A stretch of 64,000 nucleotides of DNA, taken from Flagellimonas pacifica (lineage in GTDB: Bacteria > Bacteroidota > Bacteroidia > Flavobacteriales > Flavobacteriaceae). The DNA lies in the NCBI RefSeq assembly GCF_900215465.1, contig NZ_OBEH01000001.1, positions 62,001-126,000 of the forward strand. The letters run 5' to 3'. Each line of letters begins with the position of its first letter. Within the stretch, counting starts at the first letter, position 1. Position numbers and translations under genes: made by a program. Of the stretch, positions 30,201 to 38,859 are shown one piece after another. A model generated the notes under the pieces. That model had not been told where the DNA came from. It saw only the letters and a list, made by a program, of their open reading frames with translations, and made no database searches.

Positions 30201-33138
30201 AATACCTGGCAAAGGAAAGGAATACATTGTCTACAACAAGCTGGACCAGCCTGTTTTGACCCAGGATGCCAACCTTCGTGCAGGAACAGGCCAGGACACT
30301 TGGCTCTTTACCCATTACGATGCCCATGGAAGGGTGGCCTATACCGGAAAGCTTACCTATGCCAATGATACCCAGCGCACCAATGTGCAACAGCAAGTGG
30401 ACAATTATGTACAGGACCAAGAAAACAATGGAGTGCCAGACCCAAAACTTTGGGTAAGCAAACGCACCATTAATGATGGCCCACTTACCATTGCAGGGAG
30501 TGAGGTATATTATTCTGGCATTGACTATACAGGTGCCACCATTACAGAAGTGCTCACCATCAATTATTACGATGGTTATGATTTTGTACCCACCACCTGG
30601 CCAACGGCGCCCACAAGTGTTTTTGCCAAAAACATTGACAGCAATGTAAAAAGCTTGGCAACGGGCAGCAGGGTAAAGGTACTGGACCAAGGCCCTGCCC
30701 AATGGATCACCACCGCCACTTATTATGATGACAAGGGAAGGCCGATCTATACCTATAGCGAAAATTCTTACCTTAGTACAGTGGATATTGTAGAGACCAA
30801 GCTAGACTTTGTGGGCAAGCCATTAACGGTGCGCAGTACACATACCAAGAACGGCAATACCATTGTTACCCTGGACAGTTTTGAATACGACCATGTGGAG
30901 CGCCTGCTGCAACAGACCCAATGCGTGGGCAACGAAACCCTTGGCTATGCCTGTAACGAGAGTTTGGCACAAACCGATATTCTGCTTTTAGAACCTACGG
31001 TAACCGCCAACAAAACTGCCACCAATAAGATCGAGGTAAAGGCCACCAACAATGCCGTGACCTTGAGCGGCACCCTTACCCTAAAGGTAGACCCAATGGC
31101 CAGTGGCGGGGGCGGAAGCGGAAACGTTACCGAAGAGCTCATTGCCCATAACGATTATGACGAGCTGGGCCAATTGACCCAAAAGAACGTGGGTAACACC
31201 CTTGCCTCCCCTTTACAGGAAGTAAACTACACCTATAACATTAGGGGATGGCTCAAGACCATTAACCAGGATACCCATAACGACAACGACCTTTTTGATT
31301 TTAGCATTGCCTATAACGATCCCACCAATTTTGGTGCTGCCGAAAACCCGACCGCGCTCTTTAACGGGAACATTTCCCAAGTGGAATGGAGTACGGCAAA
31401 TATAAACGATACCAACAACCCAGTGAGCAGTCGTTATAGCTACGCCTACGATGCCCTCAACAGGATCACAGGGGCGACCGACAATACAGGAAAGTACAAC
31501 CTGACTGATGTCACCTATGATAAGAACGGGAACATAGGGACCCTGAAAAGACAGGGGTGGACAAGTGCCAGCCCCTCGTTGGCCAACAATACAGGTTTTG
31601 GAATGATGGACGACCTTGTGTACAGTTACCTTCCCAACAGCAACAAACTGATGAAGGTTGCGGACGGCGCTGCCATTGACCAGTTTGGTTTTAAGGACGA
31701 TGCGGTGAACACGGCCACTGATAGTACGGACGACTACGACTACGATGCCAACGGAAACATGACCATGGATCTGAACAAGGGCATACAAGTAGATGGAATT
31801 ACCTACAACCATTTGAACTTGCCCGTCTCGGTGACCCTGCCCGGCGGTACAATTTCGTATATTTACGATGCCACGGGAACCAAGTTAAAGAAAACCGCGG
31901 GAAGTTCTGTGACAGAATATGCCGGCAACCATATATACTCAGGTAATACAACAACCACCTCATTGCAGTTCTTTAACCACCCAGAAGGATATGTTACACC
32001 CAATGGACAGGGCGGTTATGATTATGTGTACCAGTACAGGGACCATTTGGGAAATATAAGACTGAGCTACTCTGATGGCAATGGGGATGGGGACATAGAT
32101 GTGACCAACAACCCCAATACCACAGAAATAGTGGAGGAAAACAACTACTACCCCTTTGGCTTACGTCATAAAGGGTACAATAATGTTGTAAGTTCCAATG
32201 CTAATAGTGTGGCGAGCAAGTTCAAATACAATGGCATAGAACTTGAAGAATCTTTAGGGTTGAATCTTTATGAAATGGATTTACGTCAATATGACCCAGC
32301 CATAGCACGTTGGACATCTATTGACCCTATAGTTCATTGGGAGTTTTCGACTTACCAGGCTTTTGATAACAATCCTGTTTTCTTTGCTGACCCAAGTGGT
32401 GCTGATTCTATTTATAATTTTGAAACAGGACAATATGTAATAAATGGAGAAGAAGTCTCGTTTGGTGAAGCCCTTGCATATGCTAACGGTGGAGGAAATT
32501 CAGACGGAAGTAATGACAACAATACTGACCCAAAAAAGAAAAAGAAGAAAAAAAGTCAAAAAAAGGACGTAAAGGATATGGGCACGGGAGAGCTTTACGG
32601 AATGGCTTATAATGGTGCATCGAGAACTGCATATTTGAATGGAAACGACCCGTATAACCCTACAGAAGCAGATATAGCCGAGAATGAAATAAATAAGCAA
32701 AACGCTGCTGGAGAATTCTTTCTTTTAATCTCAGGAGAATGGGTTGTTGCTAGAGTACTTCAAGGCGGAAAATGGGCTTATAGAGCAGTTACAGCTGGAA
32801 GAACTGTTAAAGGAGTTACAAGTACCGCAAGAGTTGGACGTTGGATGTCAAAAGCAGAATATGAAATTATGAAGCGAACAGGTAGAATGGCAGAAGGGGC
32901 AGGAGGTCAAACCTTTGTAACAACTGGAGGGGCATCAAGTTTTAATGCAGCGGCTAAAGGGTCTGTTTATGTTGAGTTTGATATTGCAACCAATAGTTTA
33001 TTACAAGGTGGTAAATCAGGATGGTTTAAGGCTATTGGACCAAATTCAAGTAAAGCAATGCAACATATGTTACAAAAGCAAGGTGGACAAGTAAGTCCAA
33101 CAGTACAAAATATGTCAGGGATTTTAAAAGTAAAGTAA
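27226..33138 (+). CDS. RHS polymorphic toxin protein; core now fused to an element-borne ADP-ribosyltransferase-like tip
   Basis: The 1970-residue product has a signal peptide (ending LSAQ), Ig/PKD-like domains (about 30-660) and a DUF6443-type start (NYIYTRTYQ near 685). RHS/YD repeats to about 1600 and the core-end signature [13 protein letters not shown] (1605) and NYYPFG (1640-1645) follow. Residues 1646-1970 are encoded by the inserted 6886-bp element: a short duplicate of the core end (to PSGADS), a Lys-rich linker, a hydrophobic pretoxin segment and a C-terminal domain (about 1869-1970). That domain has GRWMS (1871-1875) and YVEFD (1915-1919), resembling TreTu-type ADP-ribosyltransferase toxins by eye. 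The tip DNA is more AT-rich than the core. Its stop overlaps the immunity ATG (TAATG). The ART assignment is from memory of the family and is less certain than the RHS assignment. Confidence 0.88.
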   Translation: MKTNNTHNLFGCLLLLASFLAATPSNLSAQSIIGPQNVQAGTTQTYQISGQATNVSWNVSLGATIVSSSNFDIDVRWDTPNGNYYVSATFSEGTGYASLNVQVSGGLPTKPSNPTISSISCGEAVLSRTGSPPSGVTWYWQTSVTGTNRDYSGSTYTVNTSGTYYIRARDNTTGGWSETSGSVSVTVPPVPSNPNVADQSRCGAGTVTFNAPSISGTVYRWYSASGQYLAQGNNFTTPSLNGPTSYQVEAKINDCASDKVTVNAQVTALSITATENAEPMTCGSNVIELTANTPYTSNFTSGVTHRWYLTQDGPSYIEGVDQNAPASYITKVTVYGENKEYWVSAIYNGCETARVKASSVYQAPVVPTISVQDLSAEACGSGTFDLRATGGASSTFKWYNEAEELVHTGAIFTPYLEYDTVNNNGNFTFFVGGTLVDNQGCEHPISSGSRVQVPVTVKPLPNTPQLSSTVQQPTCTTSTGSFTITNFNGIPASYSVNPSAGVSISNSGVVTAPSGSYTVTTTLNNCTSAVSEPRTINPQPNTPLEPTLGTVTQPTCENPIGSFTITNFNGNPASYSLSPSAGVSISNSGVVTAPSENYTVTVTENGCSSTSASQAIVNPAPAASTYYADSDNDGLRDPGSIGEQDCNSRGTGWTLNTTVDNCVDLYDPSNECSPTPVSSNPADHNYIYTRTYQKEGYNGNNSPGFFVQHDDLVQQIAFFDGLGRPFQQVGMAQSKSKKDIVNHIGYDEFGRQEKEWLPYPDLDPQAVLGNFRPDAEGDTDTYYIQTYGQDILSSSANPFSQKKFEASPLSRVLKQAAPGKDWAMDNGHEIEFEYLSNISADDVKQYQVDLNFVDNTYIPSLAIRPDNNGEYNEAELYKNITKDENHDGTTTKLHTTEEFTNKQGQVVLKRTYADIPAMDKNGDGDTNDPGEEAIPEAPHDTYYVYDDHGNLTYVLPPKMEASSGTLANINTNLDELGYQYVYDHRNRLVEKRIPGKGKEYIVYNKLDQPVLTQDANLRAGTGQDTWLFTHYDAHGRVAYTGKLTYANDTQRTNVQQQVDNYVQDQENNGVPDPKLWVSKRTINDGPLTIAGSEVYYSGIDYTGATITEVLTINYYDGYDFVPTTWPTAPTSVFAKNIDSNVKSLATGSRVKVLDQGPAQWITTATYYDDKGRPIYTYSENSYLSTVDIVETKLDFVGKPLTVRSTHTKNGNTIVTLDSFEYDHVERLLQQTQCVGNETLGYACNESLAQTDILLLEPTVTANKTATNKIEVKATNNAVTLSGTLTLKVDPMASGGGGSGNVTEELIAHNDYDELGQLTQKNVGNTLASPLQEVNYTYNIRGWLKTINQDTHNDNDLFDFSIAYNDPTNFGAAENPTALFNGNISQVEWSTANINDTNNPVSSRYSYAYDALNRITGATDNTGKYNLTDVTYDKNGNIGTLKRQGWTSASPSLANNTGFGMMDDLVYSYLPNSNKLMKVADGAAIDQFGFKDDAVNTATDSTDDYDYDANGNMTMDLNKGIQVDGITYNHLNLPVSVTLPGGTISYIYDATGTKLKKTAGSSVTEYAGNHIYSGNTTTTSLQFFNHPEGYVTPNGQGGYDYVYQYRDHLGNIRLSYSDGNGDGDIDVTNNPNTTEIVEENNYYPFGLRHKGYNNVVSSNANSVASKFKYNGIELEESLGLNLYEMDLRQYDPAIARWTSIDPIVHWEFSTYQAFDNNPVFFADPSGADSIYNFETGQYVINGEEVSFGEALAYANGGGNSDGSNDNNTDPKKKKKKKSQKKDVKDMGTGELYGMAYNGASRTAYLNGNDPYNPTEADIAENEINKQNAAGEFFLLISGEWVVARVLQGGKWAYRAVTAGRTVKGVTSTARVGRWMSKAEYEIMKRTGRMAEGAGGQTFVTTGGASSFNAAAKGSVYVEFDIATNSLLQGGKSGWFKAIGPNSSKAMQHMLQKQGGQVSPTVQNMSGILKVK
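32143..32160 (+). repeat. Left attachment junction (attL-like) in the RHS gene
   Basis: The sequence AACTACTACCCCTTTGGC encodes NYYPFG and joins host RHS core (left) to the element (right). It shares the 9-bp core CCCTTTGGC (32152-32160) with the junctions at 39029 and 45915. To its left the DNA is host-specific; to its right it equals the start of unit 2. Confidence 0.85.
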
Positions 33139-33434
33139 TGGTAATAAATAAAAAAAGTGATTGGTTTAAAGAAAATATAATGAGTTATTTATCTGAATTT
33201 GAGGTGATAGAAAAAAAGTTTTCCGAAGGAGACTTTGGTGATTTGGAACAAATTGAGTTCAATTCAGAAAAGATATCTGGTAATATTGACTTTTGGAGTC
33301 TAGGATGGGTTGGTGTTTTTGTATGGGATAATATTTGTGAATCAGAAATGCTTAATATTTTATCAGAGCCTCAAGAGGAAGAAAGAATAGTTGAATCTTT
33401 TAATAAGCTTAAAGAGATAATTATAAATAATTAA
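33138..33434 (+). CDS. Candidate immunity protein for the RHS tip toxin (copy 1)
   Basis: This 98-residue acidic protein without a signal peptide or membrane span starts within the stop codon of the toxin gene, the usual position and coupling of an immunity gene. I do not recognise its family. A cytoplasmic immunity protein fits a toxin acting in the target's cytoplasm, as expected of an ADP-ribosyltransferase. An identical copy lies at 40024. A bidirectional terminator follows. Confidence 0.75.
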   Translation: MVINKKSDWFKENIMSYLSEFEVIEKKFSEGDFGDLEQIEFNSEKISGNIDFWSLGWVGVFVWDNICESEMLNILSEPQEEERIVESFNKLKEIIINN

Positions 33435-33456
33435 GACAAATTTTGAATTATACAGT

Positions 33457-33488
33457 AAAAGCGAGGAGTAAATTTACTTCTCGCTTTT
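33457..33488. terminator. Bidirectional terminator between immunity and macrodomain genes
   Basis: AAAAGCGAGGAGTAAA pairs with TTTACTTCTCGCTTTT with one G-T pair, giving a long near-perfect palindrome with A and T runs at its ends. It lies between the convergent immunity and macrodomain genes and overlaps the macrodomain stop codon. Confidence 0.85.
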
Positions 33489-33998
33489 TATTTTTAATAG
33501 CTTTTCATACAGAATGTAATTTTCATCATCAAAACAGGTAATATAAACATTAAGTTCCTCTACACATTGAAATGATTTTATTGTTTCAATAGCTATCTTC
33601 GCAGCTTTATTTTTTGGAAAACCATAAATCCCTGTACTTATATTAGGAAATGCTATGCTTTTTATATTGTGTTTTATAGCAATTTCTAAACTTTTAAGAT
33701 AACAAGAAGCTAGTAACTCTTTTTCTCTACTTTTACCATTATTCCACTTTGGACCAACAGTATGTATTACATAAGAACAAGGTAGTTTACCTGCATTAGT
33801 AATAACAGCATTACCAATTTTGCATCCACCTTGCTTATTTCTAATTTTATAACATTCCTCTAAAATCTCTTTTCCTCCAGCTCTATGAATAGCCCCATCA
33901 ACTCCTCCTCCTCCTAGAAGAGAAGTGTTAGCTGCATTTACAATTGCATCTACTTCAAGTTTTGTTATATCTTTTTTTATTAATTTAATGTTTATCAT
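33474..33998 (-). CDS. Macrodomain protein (ADP-ribose-binding, putative ADP-ribosyl hydrolase), copy 1
   Basis: This protein of 174 residues is a single macrodomain. It shows the signatures [27 protein letters not shown] near the N-terminus (quoted as [15 protein letters not shown] then [12 protein letters not shown]) and the later [15 protein letters not shown] loop. Proteins with these catalytic-type loops (the MacroD group) remove ADP-ribose from proteins or deacetylate O-acetyl-ADP-ribose. I start at the ATG at 33998, since upstream codons run into a REP-like palindrome. Its presence beside an ADP-ribosyltransferase-like toxin suggests a second, enzymatic layer of immunity, which is inference. 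Confidence 0.9.
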   Translation of the reverse strand: MINIKLIKKDITKLEVDAIVNAANTSLLGGGGVDGAIHRAGGKEILEECYKIRNKQGGCKIGNAVITNAGKLPCSYVIHTVGPKWNNGKSREKELLASCYLKSLEIAIKHNIKSIAFPNISTGIYGFPKNKAAKIAIETIKSFQCVEELNVYITCFDDENYILYEKLLKIKSEK

Positions 33999-34035
33999 TA
34001 TTAGTTTTAATTGCAGATTGTCTATACAGCTGGAT

Positions 34036-34053
34036 GCGAGTTTGTAACTCGTG
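34036..34053. repeat. Small palindrome GCGAGTTTGTAACTCG type (copy 1)
   Basis: CGAGTT and AACTCG flank a three-base loop between the macrodomain start and the XRE gene. The same motif family occurs before the RAYT transposase at 48297-48313, so it may be a REP-type relic carried inside the element. Confidence 0.55.
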
Positions 34054-34083
34054 ACCAACATAATAATTTAAATAAGATATTTT

Positions 34084-34425
34084 TTATTTATATGCTAAAC
34101 GAGTTTTAGCATCACGAAGTAAGGCATCAATATTGTAAAGAATAGCTTCTCTATCCTGTTCAGGCAGTTCGCTAATATCTTTTAATCTACGTAACATATC
34201 TGCATTTTTAAAAAGTTCGTTGGTATCAGCTTCGCCAACCAAATAGGCTACGGTAGTATCTAAAAGTTCTGCTAATCTTTTTACAGCATCAATAGATGGG
34301 TTTACATCATCACGCTCATACTTACCAATTACAGAATGGTTGGTATTAAGAAGCTTGGCAACCTCGTTTTGAGATAAACCTCTTTCTTTTCTACAGTCAC
34401 GTAAACGCTTGCCAAATGTACTCAT
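34084..34425 (-). CDS. XRE family HTH regulator of the element (copy 1)
   Basis: This protein of 113 residues has an N-terminal helix-turn-helix of the Cro/C1 type (about residues 4-60, with RGLSQNEVAKLLNTNHSVIGKYE split as RGLSQNEVAKLL and NTNHSVIGKYE) and a helical C-terminus. I start at the ATG at 34425; the frame is open upstream but that part covers the promoter. It is divergent from the ATPase-recombinase genes, and inverted ATTTTACAAA repeats lie between them, so it probably represses the recombination genes and itself. Confidence 0.88.
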   Translation of the reverse strand: MSTFGKRLRDCRKERGLSQNEVAKLLNTNHSVIGKYERDDVNPSIDAVKRLAELLDTTVAYLVGEADTNELFKNADMLRRLKDISELPEQDREAILYNIDALLRDAKTRLAYK

Positions 34426-34454
34426 ATTAATAGTTATAATGCATATATAAACAG

Positions 34455-34534
34455 ATTTTACAAATATACTGTTCATAAACGACTTAAAAAAGTGTGATAT
34501 GGTTTTGTAAAATAATTTATATATAGTAGTTTTG
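34455..34534. promoter_or_regulatory. Divergent promoter/operator region of the element (copy 1)
   Basis: For the plus-strand ATPase gene there is a TTG at 34505-34507, 19 bases and then TAGTTTTG at 34527-34534, matching the Bacteroidota -33/-7 pattern. On the minus strand TATATTTG (34468-34461) precedes the XRE gene. An inverted repeat ATTTTACAAA (34455-34464) / TTTGTAAAAT (34504-34513) overlaps both promoters and is a good candidate operator for the XRE protein. Confidence 0.65.
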
Positions 34535-34566
34535 ATGCAGATATGAACAACTAAATATTTTTAAAA

Positions 34567-36108
34567 ATGTTGAACACTACCAATCCAAACAATTACGAAT
34601 ACACAACCAAACATTTAGAGGTACATATTTTAGGCGGAATCAAGCTTAATAAATTAGAGAGTTTACGAGTAACGATAAGCATACAGAAACCCAAAGAGCT
34701 TAATGTTTTAAGGCACTCGATAGATTTATACAACGACAATCAAATAGAAAAATTTACTCGAAAAATAGCAGAACGCTTGGAAATAGGAACAAGCGTAGCA
34801 CGTAGAACACTACAGGAACTTACCAAAGAATTAGAGAATTATAGGTTTTTACTAATCGACCAATACGAAAAGGAAAACCAACCCTACTACAAAGAATTAA
34901 GCGTAACAGAAGAAAAACAAGCAGTTATATTTTTAAAGAAACCCAATCTATTAAAGCGAACCAATGAACTTATTGGAAAGTCTGGCGTAATCGGAGAAGA
35001 AAACAACAGACAAACAATGTATCTAATCTTCACAAGTAGAAAAACAAATAATCCTTTGCATTGCATCAGCTTGGGAAGTTCTGGAGTTGGTAAAACCCAT
35101 TTACAAAGTAAAGTTGCAGAACTCATACCAGAAGAAGATAAAGTAGAAATTACAGTATTATCTGCAAACGCTTTTTACTACTTCAATCGCACAGAACTAC
35201 AACACAAATTAATATTGATAGAAGATTTAGACGGAGCGGAATCTGTACTCTATCCATTACGAGAATTACAATCTAAAAAGCGAATTACAAAAACCGTAGT
35301 TCATAAAGATACCAAAGGCACAACCAAAACGATACATCTAACAGTTGAAGGTCCTGTAAGTGTTGCAGGATGCACCACACAGGAAAGTATTTACGAGGAC
35401 AACTCAAACAGAAACTTCCTTTTATACATCGATGAAAGCGAGGAACAAGACCAAAAAATAATGGATTACCAACGCTTGATAAGTGCAGGAAAAGTAAACG
35501 CAGAACAAGAATATAAATCGAGAGAATTACTAAAAAATGTACAACGAGTTTTAAAGCCGATAAAAGTGATTAATCCTTTTGCAGAATATCTACAATTACC
35601 GAAATCCGTTTTTAAACCACGAAGAACCAACAGCCATTATTTACAATTTATTGAAGCTATTACATTTTACAAGCAATATCAAAGAGAAAAGCAATACGAT
35701 ACTGAAACAGGCGAAGAATATATACAAACTACGATTGAAGATATTAAAGAAGCCAACGAATTAATCATTGATGTTTTGCTACGCAAAAGCGATACCATTA
35801 CAGGAGCTTGCAGAAATCATTTAGAACGCTTGAAAGCTTATTTAAAATCAAATAACCAAACCACTTTTACAAATGCTGAAATAAGACGAAATCTACGCAT
35901 CAAGGAAAGCACATTGAGAAACTACAACAACCAATTATTATTAGAAGATTACATACGCAGAATTAAGAAATCAAAAACCAAAAGTTACTGTTTTGAAGTA
36001 GTGGACGTTGACGAATACACCAATTTAAAAGAACAGATAAACAATGCTTTACAAAACTGTATTGCCAAAATAAACTCGCAAACCGCAAGTAAGTCGCAAG
36101 TAGTATAG
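34567..36108 (+). CDS. Primase-helicase-like ATPase with winged-helix ends (copy 1)
   Basis: This 513-residue protein has a Walker A motif GSSGVGKT (Gly170-Thr177) and an acidic IEDLDGAE segment (Glu219-Asp222). The region around HKLILIEDLDGAESVLYPLR and the later GPVSVAGCT segment resemble the ATPase that follows CHC2 zinc-finger primases of mobile elements, but there is no zinc finger or TOPRIM domain here. The N-terminal (about 60-115) and C-terminal (about 400-480) parts look like winged helices. It heads the operon with the two recombinase genes and may assist recombination or replication of the excised circle; its true role is unknown. Confidence 0.75.
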   Translation: MLNTTNPNNYEYTTKHLEVHILGGIKLNKLESLRVTISIQKPKELNVLRHSIDLYNDNQIEKFTRKIAERLEIGTSVARRTLQELTKELENYRFLLIDQYEKENQPYYKELSVTEEKQAVIFLKKPNLLKRTNELIGKSGVIGEENNRQTMYLIFTSRKTNNPLHCISLGSSGVGKTHLQSKVAELIPEEDKVEITVLSANAFYYFNRTELQHKLILIEDLDGAESVLYPLRELQSKKRITKTVVHKDTKGTTKTIHLTVEGPVSVAGCTTQESIYEDNSNRNFLLYIDESEEQDQKIMDYQRLISAGKVNAEQEYKSRELLKNVQRVLKPIKVINPFAEYLQLPKSVFKPRRTNSHYLQFIEAITFYKQYQREKQYDTETGEEYIQTTIEDIKEANELIIDVLLRKSDTITGACRNHLERLKAYLKSNNQTTFTNAEIRRNLRIKESTLRNYNNQLLLEDYIRRIKKSKTKSYCFEVVDVDEYTNLKEQINNALQNCIAKINSQTASKSQVV

Positions 36109-36156
36109 TTGCGAGGTTAAGAATAAGTAAATCAGTTAATTACAGCAACTCGCAAC
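36108..36156 (+). repeat. Inverted repeat between ATPase and recombinase genes (copy 1)
   Basis: GTTGCGAG (36108-36115) and CTCGCAAC (36149-36156) can form a hairpin just before the recombinase start at 36182. There is no T run, so attenuation or translational control is more likely than termination. The related CGCAAG motif also recurs inside the end of the ATPase gene. Confidence 0.5.
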
Positions 36157-36181
36157 AAAAACCTAAAAAACACATACCGAA

Positions 36182-37111
36182 GTGAAAAAATTAAAACTAC
36201 ATAACGAAAGTTTTAAACTATTGGTTGCCAATTATAAAGAATGGTTGGATATACTCGGTTATGCAGAAAGTACAGTTTACCAATTACCAAACCATTTACA
36301 GGAGTTCTTCTATTATTTAGAGCAAAATAGCATTAGAAATATCAATCAAATTACTACTAAAATCGTAAAAGAATATTACCAAGAATTACAACAAAGAGCC
36401 AACGAAAGACAAAGCGGAAGTTTAAGTAAAAGCTATCTCAATAAACACCAACAAGCTTTAAAGAAGTTCAAGGGATATTTACAGAATCACAATCATAAAG
36501 GCATCAACATACATCTAAAATCAGAGAAACAGCCAACCGAAGAAAAGCTAAATATATTAACTCAAGAAGAAGTAAAAGAACTTTTTAAAGCAACCGAATA
36601 CAGTCATACAGAAAGCAGGTTTAAGTTAAGAGACAAAGCCATTTTAACCGTTTTGTACAGTTGTGGATTAAGAAGAAATGAAGCTGTACACTTGGATTTA
36701 AGCGACATCTTTTTTGATAAGGAAAGAGTGTTTGTTAGAAAAGGTAAAAATTACAAAGAACGTTTTGTACCAATCAACAGAACTAATGCAGAAATCTTGG
36801 AAGATTATATCTACGAAGCTCGACCAGAGTTTTTTCAATCCAATTTAAGCGAAGCTTTGTTTGTAAACAAGAACGGAACACGAATGCAAGGAATGAGTTT
36901 TGCAAATAGATTAAAAGCAATCGTTCAAGCAACCAACAATAAAACTATTGCAGAAAAAGGAATCACGTTACACATTTTACGTCATAGCATCGCAACACAT
37001 TTATTACAAAAAGAAGTGCCATTAGAAAGCATAAAAACCTTTTTAGGCCATAGTTCTCTGGAATCCACTCAAATCTACACACATCTTTTAAAAACGATTG
37101 AAAATGAATGA
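36182..37111 (+). CDS. Tyrosine recombinase (XerC/D-like), copy 1
   Basis: This 309-residue site-specific recombinase has an N-terminal SAM-like core-binding domain (about 1-115) and a catalytic domain (about 125-309). All active-site residues are present: Arg164 (box I, SCGLRRNE), a Lys in GKNYKER, His264 and Arg267 (HILRH), His290 (GHSS) and the nucleophile Tyr299 (QIYTH). The start is a GTG at 36182. It overlaps the second recombinase gene by eight bases (ATGAATGA). I propose it performs strand exchange at CCCTTTGGC in RHS genes. Confidence 0.92.
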   Translation: MKKLKLHNESFKLLVANYKEWLDILGYAESTVYQLPNHLQEFFYYLEQNSIRNINQITTKIVKEYYQELQQRANERQSGSLSKSYLNKHQQALKKFKGYLQNHNHKGINIHLKSEKQPTEEKLNILTQEEVKELFKATEYSHTESRFKLRDKAILTVLYSCGLRRNEAVHLDLSDIFFDKERVFVRKGKNYKERFVPINRTNAEILEDYIYEARPEFFQSNLSEALFVNKNGTRMQGMSFANRLKAIVQATNNKTIAEKGITLHILRHSIATHLLQKEVPLESIKTFLGHSSLESTQIYTHLLKTIENE

Positions 37112-37988
37112 TTACAGAACATATCTAAAAGAACAAGATTACAGCGAAACCACAATTACAGGAAACGAAAAACAAGTAGAACTCTTTAAAAAATGGTGCA
37201 AACGCAATCATACTTCGCCAACAGAAATCGATTATAAAACAGCATTGAAATTTATAAAATATCTAACTCGAAAAGGCAATAGTAAAAAAACAATCAACCA
37301 CAGATTACGAAGCATAAAAATCTACTTTAATTACTTGATTGATGAAGCATACAGAATCGATAATCCAATAGAAAATACAATCGTAAAAGGAGCAAAAAGA
37401 ACTATCAATTATGATTTATTGGAAGCTGACGAATTAGAGGATTTATATTACTCTTTTGAAACTCAAAACATCAAGGACAAGTATCACAGATTAACAGCAA
37501 AAAGAAGTAAAATCATAACAGGATTAATCGTCTATCAAGGCTTGAACACTACAGATTTAAGCAAGTTAAAGACCGAACATCTGCAACTCTCAAAAGGAAA
37601 GATTTATATACCAAGTACAAGGCGAAGCAACGCAAGGGAATTAGAGTTAAAACCTTGGCAAATAATGGAATTTATAGAATACCAAAATGAAGTTTTACCA
37701 TTATTACAAAAGCGAATTAAAAACGATACTGAACAACTGTTCCCAATCAATACGAGATTTAATGTACTTACTTCACAGATTATGAAGAAGCTAAAAAAGT
37801 ACAATCAAAAAGCAGAGAATATAAAGCAAGTTAGAGCATCAGTAATTACAAATTGGTTGGGGCAATACAACTTGCGAAAAGTTCAATATTTAGCAGGACA
37901 TCGTTACATCAGTTCAACCGAAAGATATTTACAAGACGACTTGGAAAATCTGCACGAAATCGTCAACAACTTCCATCCGATTAATTAA
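37104..37988 (+). CDS. Second tyrosine recombinase-like protein, active site incomplete (copy 1)
   Basis: This protein of 294 residues has the tyrosine-recombinase fold with a core-binding domain (about 1-95) and a catalytic-type domain. The C-terminal motifs are recognisable: Arg244 (QVRAS), His266 (LAGHR) and Tyr275 (TERY). The box I arginine is replaced by Asn148 (YQGLNTTDL) and the box II histidine position by Lys241. It may therefore be a DNA-binding partner of the upstream recombinase or act with altered chemistry. I use the ATG at 37104 rather than the TTG at 37098. Confidence 0.85.
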   Translation: MNDYRTYLKEQDYSETTITGNEKQVELFKKWCKRNHTSPTEIDYKTALKFIKYLTRKGNSKKTINHRLRSIKIYFNYLIDEAYRIDNPIENTIVKGAKRTINYDLLEADELEDLYYSFETQNIKDKYHRLTAKRSKIITGLIVYQGLNTTDLSKLKTEHLQLSKGKIYIPSTRRSNARELELKPWQIMEFIEYQNEVLPLLQKRIKNDTEQLFPINTRFNVLTSQIMKKLKKYNQKAENIKQVRASVITNWLGQYNLRKVQYLAGHRYISSTERYLQDDLENLHEIVNNFHPIN

Positions 37989-38067
37989 AGTCCACACAAA
38001 ACAAAACCCAGTTTTATCGTTCCTCAAAATCCTCTGTTTTTTGTTTTGTTCCGCTCGCCAATGCAAT

Positions 38068-38157
38068 GTAAGTTTTTATGCGCCAATGCACTTGTAGCAC
38101 ATTGCTTGAAAAAAGCAAAGAGCTACGCCAACAGAAATCTAATGCATAAAAACTTAC
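38068..38157. repeat. Hairpin with 14-bp perfect stem (copy 1)
   Basis: GTAAGTTTTTATGC at 38068-38081 is perfectly complementary to GCATAAAAACTTAC at 38144-38157. It immediately precedes the first dif-like site at 38169. Confidence 0.75.
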
Positions 38158-38168
38158 CCCAAGCTATG

Positions 38169-38263
38169 TTTACATAATTGGCATTATAAGTCCGCTTCGC
38201 ACAGTTTTTAACGTTGTTATTTTGATGGATAAAAAACTGTCGTTATAATGTAAATTATGTAAA
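38169..38263. repeat. Inverted pair of Xer/dif-like sites, sites a and b (copy 1)
   Basis: Site a (38169-38189, plus) and site b (38243-38263, minus) both read TTTACATAA-N6-TTATAA, with spacers TTGGCA and TTTACA. Two inverted half-sites around a six-base centre are the layout of Xer/dif recombination sites. Confidence 0.7.
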
Positions 38264-38565
38264 ATATCCGCTCTTCCTACGCTCACGTCCGAACTGAAAA
38301 ACGAGCCGAAAATCAATACTTCAAGATGTGTGCGTGTGTACACAAATATCAAAAGGGAATGTATAGCAAGAGGATAACACGCAGTTGCGATGTTATGTTT
38401 TACAACCCCTTTAAAATCAAGGGTTAACGAAATGCTTGAAAACCGTTTTTTCTGAAAATTTGCGACAAATGCGCTCGAAAGCCCTATAAACAGGCATTTT
38501 TTTGCGACAAAAATTCTGAAAAAACCAATTGGAGCGTGACATTCAATCGCCATTTAGGCTATCAT

Positions 38566-38659
38566 TTTAAAAAGCTGAAGATTGCCTTTGCGCTCAATAA
38601 TCAACCGCCTAAATCTTCATCTTTTTAAAACGTTTGCTTCCTGTGAAAACGTTTTAAAA
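38566..38659. repeat. Competing hairpins at the element's right end (copy 1)
   Basis: An 18-base inverted repeat (38566-38583 with 38612-38629, one mismatch) overlaps a second palindrome, TTTTTAAAACGTTT (38622-38635) with AAAACGTTTTAAAA (38646-38659). The two stems are mutually exclusive, as in attenuators or control RNAs. Confidence 0.6.
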
Positions 38660-38780
38660 GTTGGCGGAAGCTGTTGGCTGATGCGGACGAGTTCCGACGA
38701 CTTTTAAAATGAAACAAACGAAGTGCGTTAGTATTTATCCGAGTGAACAAAAGCGTTGGCAGAAAGGCGAATGGGAGTAT

Positions 38781-38859
38781 TTTACATAAAACTGGTTATA
38801 ACTTACAGTTTTGGTAAAGTCAGGATTAAGCGACTGTATTATAACCCGTTTTATGTAAC
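38781..38859. repeat. Inverted pair of Xer/dif-like sites, sites c and d (copy 1)
   Basis: Site c (38781-38801, plus) reads TTTACATAA-AACTGG-TTATAA and site d (38839-38859, minus) reads GTTACATAA-AACGGG-TTATAA. Together they form a long imperfect palindrome and share the half-sites of pair a/b. Confidence 0.7.

Noticed and set aside
32500-32580. Lysine-rich segment of the tip as a frameshift or sequencing error
   Set aside because: The A-rich stretch is identical in both units and the frame continues into a coherent toxin domain, so it is a genuine linker.
33999-34061. N-terminal extension of the macrodomain protein
   Set aside because: The extra codons cover a REP-like palindrome and do not resemble the family; the ATG at 33998 gives the normal N-terminus.
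38170-38553. Antisense open frame of 127 codons in the element's non-coding end
   Set aside because: It runs through several inverted repeats, has no recognisable domain and no plausible promoter; it looks like chance coding across structured DNA.
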